From contig JAJQFJ010000030.1 in assembly GCA_021201185.1 (NCBI GenBank), forward strand, positions 1 to 52,179: 52,179 bases of DNA, written 5' to 3'. This document shows, piece by piece, positions 32,951 through 41,482 of this stretch. This stretch comes from Clostridiales bacterium. GTDB lineage: Bacteria > Bacillota > Clostridia > Oscillospirales > Oscillospiraceae. Numbering within the stretch: position 1 is the first letter of the stretch; each line of letters starts with the position of its first letter. Made by a program: the position numbers and the translations under genes. The notes below the pieces were generated by a model. The model saw only the letters and a list, made by a program, of their open reading frames with translations, searched no databases and was not told where the DNA came from.

Positions 32951-34180
32951 ATGACACTGTACGAAGAACTGACAGCCCGGGGCCTGATCGCCCAGGTGAC
33001 CGACGAGGAAAAGGTCAAGGAGATGATCAACAACGGCAAGGCCACCTTCTATATCGGCTTTGACCCCACGGCGGACTCTCTCCATGTGGGCCACTTTATG
33101 GCACTGAGCCTGATGCGCCGGATGCAGAAGCACGGCAATCGTCCCATCGCCCTGCTGGGCGGCGGCACCGCCATGGTGGGCGACCCCTCCGGCAAGAGCG
33201 ATATGCGCAAGATGATGACCCGGGAGACCATCCAGCACAACGCAGACTGCTTCAAGGAGCAGATGAGCCGCTTTATCGACTTCTCCGACGGCAAGGCTCT
33301 GATGCTCAACAATGCGGACTGGCTGCTGAAGCTGAACTATGTGGAGCTGCTCCGGGAGGTAGGCGCCTGCTTCTCGGTGAACAATATGCTCCGGGCGGAG
33401 TGCTATAAGCAGCGGATGGAGAAGGGCCTGAGCTTTTTGGAGTTCAACTATATGATTATGCAGTCCTATGACTTCTACCATCTCTATCAGGAGTATGGCT
33501 GCAACTTCCAGTTTGGCGGCGACGACCAGTGGTCCAACATGCTGGGCGGCCGGGAGCTGATCCGCCGCAAGCTGGGCAAGGAGGACGCAGAGGCCATGAC
33601 CATCACCCTGCTGCTCAACAGCGAGGGGAAGAAGATGGGCAAGACCGTCTCCGGGGCGGTCTGGCTGGACCCGAACAAAACCTCTCCCTATGATTTCTAC
33701 CAGTACTGGCGCAACGTGGACGATGCCGACGAGATCAAGTGCCTGAAAATGCTCACCGAGGTGCCCTTGGAGGAGATCGCCGAGATGGAGACCTGGGAGG
33801 GAAGCCAGCTCAACCGGGCCAAGGAGGTCCTGGCCTACGAGCTGACCGCTCTGGTCCACGGCGAAGACGAGGCGAAGAGGGCCCAGGGCACCGCAAGGGC
33901 CCTGTTTGGCGGCGCAGGGGCCTCCGACCATATGCCGGAGACAGTGGTGTCTGCCGACGACCTGACCGACGGCAGCATTTCCCTCATCCGGCTGCTGACC
34001 CTGTCCGGCCTGGCTTCCTCCAATGGCGACGCCCGGCGGGCGATCACCAAGGACAAGTGCATCAGCATAGGGGAGGAGAAGGTGCTGGACGCCGCCGCCA
34101 CCTACACCGCCGAGCAGCTCTCCGGCCAGGGCCTGGTGCTGAAAAAGGGCAAGAAGGTGTACCATCGGGTGCACCTGTAA
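32951..34180 (+). CDS. tyrS: Tyrosyl-tRNA synthetase
   Basis: Class I aminoacyl-tRNA synthetase (409 aa) charging tRNA-Tyr. The HIGH motif appears as HVGH (45-48), the KMSKS counterpart as KMGKT, and an S4-like RNA-binding domain ends the protein (SGLASSNGDARRAITKDK...). GGAG (32937-32940) is 10 bases from ATG 32951. A longer frame would include the terminator and is wrong. Expression is governed by the T-box just upstream. Confidence 0.97.
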   Translation: MTLYEELTARGLIAQVTDEEKVKEMINNGKATFYIGFDPTADSLHVGHFMALSLMRRMQKHGNRPIALLGGGTAMVGDPSGKSDMRKMMTRETIQHNADCFKEQMSRFIDFSDGKALMLNNADWLLKLNYVELLREVGACFSVNNMLRAECYKQRMEKGLSFLEFNYMIMQSYDFYHLYQEYGCNFQFGGDDQWSNMLGGRELIRRKLGKEDAEAMTITLLLNSEGKKMGKTVSGAVWLDPNKTSPYDFYQYWRNVDDADEIKCLKMLTEVPLEEIAEMETWEGSQLNRAKEVLAYELTALVHGEDEAKRAQGTARALFGGAGASDHMPETVVSADDLTDGSISLIRLLTLSGLASSNGDARRAITKDKCISIGEEKVLDAAATYTAEQLSGQGLVLKKGKKVYHRVHL

Positions 34181-34195
34181 GACAGAACAGACAAC

Positions 34196-34236
34196 AAAAA
34201 GCGATGGGTCGCCAGACGGCGATCCATCGCTTTTTT
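34196..34236. terminator. Terminator after tyrS
   Basis: A 13-bp stem with one G-T pair (34201-34213 with 34218-34230), A5 before and T6 after. It lies between convergent genes and can work in both directions. Confidence 0.9.
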
Positions 34237-34258
34237 ATCTTTTGATTTCAGAAAAGGC

Positions 34259-34747
34259 TCAGAAGCACGTCTCCACCGGCTCCACGTTGTAGTTTTCGCA
34301 CATCAGGGTCAGGGCGTCGGACAGGTTATGTCCATTCACCAGGATGGAGATATCCACCTCGGAGGTGGTGATGAGCATGACCTGAATATCCGCCTGGCTG
34401 AGTAGGGCGAACAGCTTTGCAGCCACGCCGGGGGTCTGCACCATGTTCTCGTCATAGAAGGCCAGCTTGCAGTTGCCCGGGAGAATTTCCGGGGAAATGG
34501 CGGGATTCTCCTGGCGCAGCTTTGCCAGCACAGAGAGGGCAATGGCCAGAGAGGCGTCGGAGATGGTGAAGCTCAGACGGATACTGCCCCCCTGGGGCGC
34601 GGTCTGGGAGATCATGTCCACGTTGACCCCGTTGTCCGAGAGGGCGGTGAGCACCGAGGCTACCGTCCGGCTGTCGCTGGGCAGAGAGGACAGGGTGATG
34701 AGGGTCACGTCGGCGGCATAGGCGATTTTGGTAATTCCCTGGCTCAT
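34259..34747 (-). CDS. Stand-alone tandem ACT-domain protein (aspartokinase regulatory-subunit-like)
   Basis: A 162-aa protein made only of two ACT domains (~10-80 and ~90-160) of the type found at the C-terminus of aspartokinases, where they bind lysine or threonine. The first contains DNGVNVDMISQTAP, the second PGVAAKLFALLSQADIQVMLITTSEVDISILV. There is no kinase domain. Its ATG overlaps the dapB stop, and it closes the asd-dapA-dapB operon. By analogy with the beta subunit of Bacillus aspartokinase II it could bind a kinase encoded elsewhere and set lysine feedback; this is inference. Confidence 0.85.
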   Translation of the reverse strand: MSQGITKIAYAADVTLITLSSLPSDSRTVASVLTALSDNGVNVDMISQTAPQGGSIRLSFTISDASLAIALSVLAKLRQENPAISPEILPGNCKLAFYDENMVQTPGVAAKLFALLSQADIQVMLITTSEVDISILVNGHNLSDALTLMCENYNVEPVETCF

Positions 34748-35523
34748 AAGGAACCTCCTTCTTCATGCTGGGCGGCCACCAGGACCTGCATATCGTACAG
34801 GCCGGGCTGGGGGACGGTGACGAGGAACTTGGCGGCCTTGACGGCGCCGGAGGCGAAAATCTCCCGGCTCTGGGCCTCGTGGCGGATCTCAATGACCTCG
34901 TCCCGGCCGGCGAAGATCACCTCATGGACGCCCACGATGGTGCCGCCCCGGACGGAACTGATGCCGATCTCGTTCTTGGGCCGGGCCTGGCGGCGGTCGT
35001 GACGGCCGTAGGTGTAGTCGGCCTCATAGTCCAGCCCCTCCTGGGCGGCGTCCGCCAGCATCAGGGCGGTGCCGCTGGGGGCGTCCACCTTCCGGTTGTG
35101 GTGCCGCTCTACGATCTCAATGTCGTAGGCGTCCCCCAGAATGGCGGAGGCCCGCTTCACCAGGTCGAGTACTACGTTGATGCCCAGGCACATGTTGGCG
35201 GAGCGGAAGATGGGAACGGTTTTGGCGGCCTCTTCGATCTGGGCCAGCTGCTCCTGGGAGTAGCCGGTGGTGGCCAGCACCGCCGGGACTCCCCGCTCCA
35301 CGGCGAAGGCCAGCAGACCGTCCAGAGCCCTGGGACTGGAAAAGTCGATGATGACGTCCGCCTCGCCGGTGAAGTTGGCAGGGGAGACGTAGACGGGGTA
35401 GGACCGGGGCGTCTGGTTGACGTCGAACCCGGCCACCACCTGGACCTGGCTGTCGGCGGAGCAGATGGACTCCACCACCTGCCCCATCTTGCCGTTGCAG
35501 CCGGAAATGATTATCTTCAGCAT
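34744..35523 (-). CDS. dapB: 4-hydroxy-tetrahydrodipicolinate reductase
   Basis: Reduces 4-hydroxy-tetrahydrodipicolinate with NAD(P)H in the lysine/diaminopimelate pathway. The 259-aa protein has the dinucleotide-binding GCNGKMGQ (8-15), the substrate loop HHNRKVDAPSGTA and C-terminal GRDEVIEIRHEAQSR. AAGGAG precedes the ATG. It follows dapA by 12 bases. Diaminopimelate feeds peptidoglycan, and the intermediate also feeds spore dipicolinate. Confidence 0.95.
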   Translation of the reverse strand: MLKIIISGCNGKMGQVVESICSADSQVQVVAGFDVNQTPRSYPVYVSPANFTGEADVIIDFSSPRALDGLLAFAVERGVPAVLATTGYSQEQLAQIEEAAKTVPIFRSANMCLGINVVLDLVKRASAILGDAYDIEIVERHHNRKVDAPSGTALMLADAAQEGLDYEADYTYGRHDRRQARPKNEIGISSVRGGTIVGVHEVIFAGRDEVIEIRHEAQSREIFASGAVKAAKFLVTVPQPGLYDMQVLVAAQHEEGGSL

Positions 35524-35535
35524 GGCAGGAGCTCC

Positions 35536-36420
35536 TTACAGCAGACCGTACTCGGTCAGCACGGATTTCAGAATGGCCAGGTTGCCCTCCTCCATCTCGC
35601 ACAGAGGCATCCGCAGCAGACCGGCCTCCATGCCCATCAGGTTCATGGCGGTCTTGACCGGGATGGGGTTGACCTCGATAAACAGAGTGTCGTTCAGCTT
35701 CTGGTACTTGGCCTGGAGCCTGGCGGCCTCGGCGAAGTTGCCGTCCAGACACAGCTGCACCATGTTGTGGACCTGCCGGGGGAGGATGTTGGCCAGCACC
35801 GAGATGACGCCCTTGCCGCCCATGGCCATGAGAGGCACCACCTGGTCGTCGTTGCCGGACCAGATGTTCATATTGTCTCCGCACAGAGCCACCGTCTGGG
35901 AGACCAGGGTGAAGTTCCCGCTGGCCTCCTTGATGCCGTTGATCATGGGGTGCTTGGAGAGCTCATAGTAAGTAGAGGCCTTGAAGCTGGTGCCCGTCCG
36001 GGAGGGGACGTGATAGAGGATGATGGGGGTGTGTACCCGGTCGGCAATATAGGTGTAGTGCTGGATCAGCCCCTTCTGGGTCGCCTTGTTGTAGTAGGGG
36101 GTGACCATCAGCAGGCCGTCGGCCCCGGCGCTCTCAGCGTGGAGGGCCAGCTCCAGCGCGGCGGCGGTGTCGTTGCTGCCCGCCCCGGCGAGGACCTTGC
36201 AGCGTCCTGCCACCTTGTTGATGGCGTACTCCACCGTGACCATATGCTCCTGCATGGTCTGGGTGGAGGACTCGCCGGTGGTGCCGCAGATGCAGATGGC
36301 GTCGGTCCCGTTGGCGATCTGGAACTCGATGAGCTGTCCCAGCTTTTCGTAGTCCACCCCGTTAGGCTTGAAGGGGGTGACGATGGCGACACAGGAACCG
36401 GTAAAAATAGGCTGCTTCAT
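35536..36420 (-). CDS. dapA: 4-hydroxy-tetrahydrodipicolinate synthase
   Basis: Aldolase (294 aa) condensing pyruvate with aspartate semialdehyde. Schiff-base Lys164 (NGIKEASGN), Tyr136 (YHVPSRTG) and the GTTGESST turn are present. AAAGGAG lies 8 bases upstream of the ATG. Second gene of the riboswitch-controlled operon. Confidence 0.96.
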   Translation of the reverse strand: MKQPIFTGSCVAIVTPFKPNGVDYEKLGQLIEFQIANGTDAICICGTTGESSTQTMQEHMVTVEYAINKVAGRCKVLAGAGSNDTAAALELALHAESAGADGLLMVTPYYNKATQKGLIQHYTYIADRVHTPIILYHVPSRTGTSFKASTYYELSKHPMINGIKEASGNFTLVSQTVALCGDNMNIWSGNDDQVVPLMAMGGKGVISVLANILPRQVHNMVQLCLDGNFAEAARLQAKYQKLNDTLFIEVNPIPVKTAMNLMGMEAGLLRMPLCEMEEGNLAILKSVLTEYGLL

Positions 36421-36462
36421 GAACAGGTCTCCTTTCTCACAGCGGAGGGAATAGGGGGGAGG

Positions 36463-37557
36463 TTACTTCCGGGTGATATAGCCCTCGGCGCACAGCAGCT
36501 CCGCCAGGAGCACGCCGCCGCCGGCAGCGCCCCGGAGGGTGTTGTGGCTCAGGCCCACAAATTTGTAGTCATACTGGCTGTCCGGACGCAGACGGCCCAG
36601 GGAGATGGCCATGCCACCCTCCAGATCACGCTGGAGTTTGGTCTGGGGATAGCTGGGGTCTTCAAAGTAGTGGAGGAACTGTTTGGGGGCGGAGGGCAGC
36701 TCCAGCTCCTGGGCGCGGCCCCGATAGGAGGCCCAAACCTCCTTGATCTCCTCCACAGAGGGCTTTTTGCCCTCGGGGAAGCTCATAAAGACGGCGGCCA
36801 TGTGTCCGTCGGTGACGGGGACCCGGAGGCACTGGCTGGTGATGGAGGGGGAGACGGCGTCCACGATCTCATCGCCCACGATCTCGCCCCAGAGCTTCAT
36901 CGGCTCCTGCTCGCTCTTCTCCTCCTCGCCGCCGATATAGGGGATGACGTTGTCCACCATCTCCGGCCAGGTGGTGAAGTTCTTGCCCGCCCCGGAGATG
37001 GCCTGGTAGGTGCAGACCAGGGCTTTGTCCAGGCCGTATTTCTCCCGCAGGGGATGCAGGGCGGGGACGTAGCTCTGGAGGGAGCAGTTGGACTTGACGG
37101 CGATAAAGCCCCGCCGGGTGCCCAGACGCTTGCGCTGGCTGTCGATGATGCGAATGTGCTGGGGGTTGATCTCCGGCACCACCATGGGCACGTCGGGGGT
37201 GTGGCGGTGAGCGGAGTTGTTGGAGACCACCGGGCACTCGTGTTTGGCATAGGCCTCCTCCAGCGCCTTAATCTGGTCCTTCTTCATATTGACGGCGCAG
37301 AAGGTGAAGTCCACCCGGTCGCAGAAGGTATCCATATCCGCCTCGGCGTCCAGAATGACCATGTCCTTCACGGACTCGGGCATGGGGGTGCTCATCAGCC
37401 AGCGCTTCCCGGCCACCTCGCCGTAGGTCTTGCCTGCGCTCCGGGCGCTGGCGGCTAGCGCGGTGATCTGGAACCAGGGGTGATTCTCCAGCAGGGTGAC
37501 AAAGCGCTGTCCCACCATGCCGGTGCAGCCGACAACGCCAACCTTATACTTCTCCAT
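36463..37557 (-). CDS. asd: Aspartate-semialdehyde dehydrogenase
   Basis: Makes aspartate semialdehyde from aspartyl phosphate with NADPH, the branch point to lysine, threonine and methionine. The 364-aa protein has GCTGMVGQRF (10-19), catalytic Cys158 in VKSNCSLQSY and the His of the GHMAAVF region. The sequence is of the archaeal/fungal-like Asd class rather than the enteric one. AGGAGGAG lies upstream of the ATG. First gene after the lysine riboswitch. Confidence 0.95.
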   Translation of the reverse strand: MEKYKVGVVGCTGMVGQRFVTLLENHPWFQITALAASARSAGKTYGEVAGKRWLMSTPMPESVKDMVILDAEADMDTFCDRVDFTFCAVNMKKDQIKALEEAYAKHECPVVSNNSAHRHTPDVPMVVPEINPQHIRIIDSQRKRLGTRRGFIAVKSNCSLQSYVPALHPLREKYGLDKALVCTYQAISGAGKNFTTWPEMVDNVIPYIGGEEEKSEQEPMKLWGEIVGDEIVDAVSPSITSQCLRVPVTDGHMAAVFMSFPEGKKPSVEEIKEVWASYRGRAQELELPSAPKQFLHYFEDPSYPQTKLQRDLEGGMAISLGRLRPDSQYDYKFVGLSHNTLRGAAGGGVLLAELLCAEGYITRK

Positions 37558-37631
37558 GGGTAACTCCTCCTAAATTCGGACTCAGCTCAGTCTATGCAGG
37601 CGTCGCCCGTCCTGTTTCTCCCTCTCCGGGG

Positions 37632-37668
37632 CAAAAAAGAAATCAGCCGTTGAAAACGGGCTGATTCT
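37632..37668 (-). terminator. Riboswitch terminator before asd
   Basis: Leftward strand: AATCAGCCCGTT stem with GAAAA-side partner (37641-37651 with 37655-37666, one bulge), then TTTCTTTTTT. It is the probable off-switch of the lysine riboswitch. Confidence 0.85.
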
Positions 37669-37678
37669 GTACTATAAT
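37650..37678 (+). promoter_or_regulatory. Sigma-A-like promoter facing queA, antisense to the lysine leader
   Basis: TTGAAA (37650-37655), exactly 17 bases, TATAAT (37673-37678). It lies within the riboswitch terminator and hairpin region and points toward queA at 38026. I find no better promoter for queA. A transcript from here would be antisense to the whole lysine leader. Confidence 0.5.
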
Positions 37679-37706
37679 GTGCGGTGCGCGAAGCACTGAC
37701 ATTATA
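37673..37706 (-). other. Hairpin between lysine aptamer and terminator
   Basis: An 8-bp perfect repeat TATAATGT/ACATTATA (37673-37680 with 37699-37706) with additional inner pairing. It may belong to the expression platform of the riboswitch. Confidence 0.45.
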
Positions 37707-37726
37707 TGGAGCAGATCAGCTCAACA

Positions 37727-37895
37727 CCAGAGGCTCCCGACCGGGATGCCCTGATGACAGTCAGCAGACTGTTTGCCTGCCGCCCAGGCAGCCCGACCTC
37801 CGCCGTCCGGCCCCTTCGGCGGACTGCCCTTTCCACACTGCCTCGCGGAGCGGCGGCGCCCTCCGCAGCGGTACTGATGCAGGCCGCACCTCTAT
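37727..37895 (-). ncRNA. Lysine riboswitch (L box)
   Basis: Leftward leader of asd-dapA-dapB. Conserved L-box elements occur in order: AGAGGTGCGG (P1 5' side, 37893 leftward), GGAAAGGGCAGTCCGCCGAAGG, GCTGCCTGGGCGGC, CTGACTGTCATCAGG, and CCTCT closing P1 at 37733-37729. A downstream hairpin and terminator complete the expression platform. Lysine binding would close P1 and favour termination, lowering lysine and DAP synthesis. Confidence 0.92.
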
Positions 37896-37912
37896 TCTGC
37901 GTGTATAGACGT

Positions 37913-37941
37913 ATCATATCACGCTTCCCTTGCATCGTCAA
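37913..37941 (-). promoter_or_regulatory. Sigma-A promoter of the lysine operon
   Basis: Leftward strand: TTGACG (+ 37936-37941), exactly 17 bases, TATGAT (+ 37913-37918). Transcription begins just before the L-box aptamer. Confidence 0.8.
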
Positions 37942-38025
37942 GGCGCATTTCCTGCAAAACTGTTCTATTTTACAGCAGGTTTTGCATACTCTTTTGGGCA
38001 ACAACCCTGAAATGAGGATAAATCC

Positions 38026-39048
38026 ATGAAGACCAGTGATTTTTATTATGACCTCCCGCCGGAGCTGATCGCCCAGACGCCCCTGGAGCGACGGGACGCC
38101 TCCCAGCTGATGACCCTGGATAAGCAGACAGGTTCAGTAGGCCATCATATGTTTTACGAGCTGCCGGACTTCCTCCGCCCGGGGGACTGCCTGGTGATGA
38201 ACGACTCCCGGGTGCTCCCTGCCCGGCTCATCGGCCACCGGGAGTCCGGCGGCGTCTGCGAGGTGCTGCTGCTCATCGACCGGGGGGACAAGACCTGGGA
38301 GTGCCTGGTCCGTCCGGGGAAAAAGCTGCGCACCGGCGCAAAGATCACCTTCGGCGAGGGCGAGCTGACCGCCCAGGTGACAGATGTGATGGAGGACGGA
38401 AACCGGCTGGTCCGGTTCGACTACGACGGCATTTTCCTGGAAATTCTGGAAAAGCTGGGGCGGATGCCCCTGCCCCCCTATATCAAGGAGGAGCTGGAGG
38501 ATCAGGAGCGGTATCAGACCGTTTACTCCAGGGTAGTCGGCTCGGCGGCGGCCCCCACGGCGGGGCTGCACTTCACCCCGGAGCTGCTGGAGAAAATACA
38601 AGGGATGGGCGTGCGTCTGGCCTACGTCACCCTCCATGTGGGCCTGGGCACCTTCCGGCCTGTCAAGACGGACGATGTGGAGCACCACGATATGCACTCG
38701 GAGTATTGCGTCATCCCCCCGGAGACGGCGCAGATCATCAACGAGACAAAGCAAAACGGCGGTCGGGTCATCTGCGTGGGCACCACCTCCTGCCGGACGG
38801 TGGAGAGCTACGCCAACGAGGACGGCACCGTCCGGGCGGACGGGGGCTGGACGAAGATCTTTATCTACCCCGGCTACCGGTTCAAGGTGCTGGACGGGCT
38901 GATCACCAACTTCCACCTGCCCGAGTCCACCCTCATCATGCTGGTCTCCGCCCTGGCAGGGCGGGAGCACGTTCTCGCCGCCTATGAGGAGGCAGTGCGG
39001 GAGCGGTATCGGTTCTTTTCGTTCGGGGATGCGATGCTCATTATCTGA
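38026..39048 (+). CDS. queA: tRNA preQ1(34) S-adenosylmethionine ribosyltransferase-isomerase
   Basis: A 340-aa enzyme moving the ribosyl part of SAM to preQ1 in tRNA, giving epoxyqueuosine. N-terminal [35 protein letters not shown], and [18 protein letters not shown] are characteristic, as is the C-terminal [22 protein letters not shown] site precedes the ATG. It normally sits next to tgt; here an acyltransferase gene lies between. Confidence 0.96.
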   Translation: MKTSDFYYDLPPELIAQTPLERRDASQLMTLDKQTGSVGHHMFYELPDFLRPGDCLVMNDSRVLPARLIGHRESGGVCEVLLLIDRGDKTWECLVRPGKKLRTGAKITFGEGELTAQVTDVMEDGNRLVRFDYDGIFLEILEKLGRMPLPPYIKEELEDQERYQTVYSRVVGSAAAPTAGLHFTPELLEKIQGMGVRLAYVTLHVGLGTFRPVKTDDVEHHDMHSEYCVIPPETAQIINETKQNGGRVICVGTTSCRTVESYANEDGTVRADGGWTKIFIYPGYRFKVLDGLITNFHLPESTLIMLVSALAGREHVLAAYEEAVRERYRFFSFGDAMLII

Positions 39049-39066
39049 GAGAGGGGTCGAAGCAAA

Positions 39067-40168
39067 ATGAGAGAGAGAGCAAAACGATATAACAGTATGG
39101 ATTATATGAAAGGGCTGATGTGTATTGCTGTTGTCCTGATTCACGCAAACTTTCCGGACCCGCTTGGACAGGCACTGAAAGCAATATTCCGGCTGGCAGT
39201 CCCATTTTTCTTCTTTGTTTCCGGCTTCTTTTTGCTGGAAAGCGATTTGACCATCTGCAAGAGAACCATCCTTCGGAAGATATGTAACATTGTGAAGATC
39301 TTATTTCAAGCTGGATTGTTTTATGTGGTCTTTACAAACTTGAAACTGCTTGTCTCGAGCGAATCGGCCGACCTGAGGGAATATGTAGCACAGGAGCTGG
39401 ATTTTGGTTCAATCGTCAAATTCTTTGTGACCAATGACCCGTTTGTATATTCTGCGCTCTGGTTTATGCTCGCCCTAGTGTACGGGTATCTAACAATCTT
39501 GGTATTTTCTCCCGGGGGGGGGGTACAGGCCGAACAAAATATGCCTTGCTGTGTTCACGGCGCTGGGCTTTGCAGGATATTTAGCGCTGACTGAGTGGAA
39601 AACGGTATTAAATCTGAGTGCAACAATTTCAATTCCTGGCACGGAGAAAAACCTGGTGCTACCTAATTTATACCTGTTTCGTGCTATGCCCTTCCTGCTA
39701 CTGGGCATGCTGATGCGGATGGAAGAGACACACATCAACAGATGGGACGAAAAGAAAACGGTTTGCTTTTGCACTGTTGGCATTGTGGGCGGTAGCGCAT
39801 TGGCTGTAGTGGAACAATTTTTGATCGGCGACGCAATGTTTTATACCGGGACTTATCTCGCCTTAATCTCATGTGCTGTCCTGGCAGTCAGAAAGCCTGA
39901 ACTCGGAAATCGTTTTTGGACAACAATGGGGAATCGGTATTCCCTATTTGTGTATCTGTATCATACGGCAGTGATCGACACCATAAACTATATTTTCAAT
40001 CAGAAGCTGCATATTTACATGTCTACCAATCTGCTTTATGCTTATACAAGACCGCTAATTGTAGTGGCATTTACGCTGGTAGCGGCCTGGGGTGTCCGTG
40101 CACTTCAGGATGGGTGGTCACGGATGAGTTCTCCTGCACCACGGAAGCAGAGTGATGCAGTACGCTGA
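39067..40168 (+). pseudogene. Acyltransferase_3 family membrane protein, out of frame by one base at a G10 tract
   Basis: Polytopic O-acyltransferase of the kind that acetylates surface sugars. The first frame carries the family start (YNSMDYMKGLMCIAVVLIHANF) and the first helices; it runs into a G10 tract (39514-39523) and ends at 39594. The rest continues in the next frame to 40168. Removing one G gives an uninterrupted protein of 366 aa with about ten helices. The base composition is clearly more AT-rich than queA and tgt, suggesting transfer. Either the gene is phase-variable and caught off, or the G count is a sequencing error. Confidence 0.85.
39514..39523 (+). repeat. Homopolymeric G10 tract inside the acyltransferase gene
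   Basis: Ten consecutive G, the exact point where the reading frame is lost. Nine G would keep the gene in frame. Such tracts mutate by slipped-strand mispairing. Confidence 0.9.
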
Positions 40169-40202
40169 AATCAGACCTTATTTATTTTGAGGAATCAAAG
40201 CT

Positions 40203-41336
40203 ATGTTTCAAATCATCAAAACCAACGGCAAAGCCCGACGGGGCGTGTTTACCTGCGCCCACGGCACGGTACAGACGCCCGTCTTTATGAACGTGGGCAC
40301 CCAGGGAGCCATCAAGGGGGCGCTGGACGCCGGGGACCTGGAGGGGCTGGGCTGTCAGATCGAGTTGTCCAACACCTACCACCTCCACGTCCGTCCCGGC
40401 GATGAGGTGGTGAAGACCATGGGCGGTCTGCACCGGTTTATGGGATGGAACGGCCCCATTCTCACCGACAGCGGCGGCTTTCAGGTGTTCTCCCTGGCAA
40501 AGCGGAAGGACATTAAGGAGGAGGGCGTCACCTTCCACAGCCATGTGGACGGCCGGTATATCTTTATGGGACCGGAGGAGTCCATGACCATCCAGGCCAA
40601 CCTGGGCAGTGACATCGCCATGGCCTTTGACGAGTGCGTGGCAAACCCCTCTGCCTATGAGTATGTGGAGCGGTCCGTCCAGCGCACTCAGCGGTGGCTG
40701 GAGCGGTGCGTGGCCAAACGGCGAGAGCTGATGGCGGCGCCGGACTGCGTGAATCCGGGACAGATGCTGTTTGCCATCAACCAGGGGGGCACCTACCCGG
40801 ACCTGCGCATCTGGCACGCAAAGCAGATCTCCGCCATGGAGGGCTACGAGGGAGTGGGCATCGGCGGCCTGGCGGTGGGGGAGAGCACCCAGACCATGTA
40901 CGACATCATCGACGCCGTGGAGCCGTATCTCCCCCAGGACAAGCCCCGTTATTTGATGGGGGTGGGGACTCCCTCCAACATCATCGAGGGGGTGGCCCGG
41001 GGGGTGGACTTCTTCGACTGCGTCATGCCCGCCCGCAACGCCCGCCATGGCAAGCTGTTCACCTGGAACGGAACCATCAACATCAAAAATGAAAAATACA
41101 AGCTGGACGAGCGGCCCATCGAGGAGGGGTGCCAGTGCCCCACCTGCCGGAGCCATTCCCGGGCCTATCTCCGCCACCTGTTCAAGGCGGAGGAGATGCT
41201 GGCCATGCGCCTGGCCGTGACTCACAACCTTTGGTTCTACAATCATCTGATGGGCGCCATCCGGGACGCCCTGGACGAGGGGACGTTCGACCGGTTCCGG
41301 GCGGAATATTCTCCCCGCCTGGAGATGCGGCTGTGA
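40203..41336 (+). CDS. tgt: tRNA-guanine(34) transglycosylase
   Basis: Exchanges guanine for preQ1 at position 34 of His, Tyr, Asn and Asp tRNAs. The 377-aa protein shows LTDSGGFQVFSL with Asp89, the nucleophile region RGVDFFDCVMPARNARHG, and the zinc site CQCPTC plus downstream His. GAGGAA lies before ATG 40203. With queA it covers the last queuosine steps; no preQ1 synthesis genes are in the window. Confidence 0.97.
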   Translation: MFQIIKTNGKARRGVFTCAHGTVQTPVFMNVGTQGAIKGALDAGDLEGLGCQIELSNTYHLHVRPGDEVVKTMGGLHRFMGWNGPILTDSGGFQVFSLAKRKDIKEEGVTFHSHVDGRYIFMGPEESMTIQANLGSDIAMAFDECVANPSAYEYVERSVQRTQRWLERCVAKRRELMAAPDCVNPGQMLFAINQGGTYPDLRIWHAKQISAMEGYEGVGIGGLAVGESTQTMYDIIDAVEPYLPQDKPRYLMGVGTPSNIIEGVARGVDFFDCVMPARNARHGKLFTWNGTINIKNEKYKLDERPIEEGCQCPTCRSHSRAYLRHLFKAEEMLAMRLAVTHNLWFYNHLMGAIRDALDEGTFDRFRAEYSPRLEMRL

Positions 41337-41403
41337 AACCGGGCGACAGGACGCACGCCGGGCCGAAAAATCGGGGTTGACACCGGAAAATTTTTCAAAG
41401 GCC

Positions 41404-41432
41404 TTGAATCATATCGGGTTTTCCGGTATAAT
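41404..41432 (+). promoter_or_regulatory. Sigma-A promoter of yajC
   Basis: TTGAAT (41404-41409), exactly 17 bases, TATAAT (41427-41432), 50 bases before the yajC start. Confidence 0.75.
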
Positions 41433-41482
41433 GACCACATTATGTCGGGAGAGACCCGAGCACAGTGGAGGTACAGATTACT

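Noticed and set aside
34765..37458. A very long + strand open frame opposite asd-dapA-dapB
   Set aside because: It mirrors three clearly recognised genes, has no ribosome binding site and reads as Val/Gly/His/Gln-rich low-complexity protein, as expected from the antisense of high-GC codons.
37940..38025. preQ1 riboswitch before queA
   Set aside because: No preQ1-I or preQ1-II consensus could be read in the leader; only a 7-bp GCAAAAC/GTTTTGC repeat is present.
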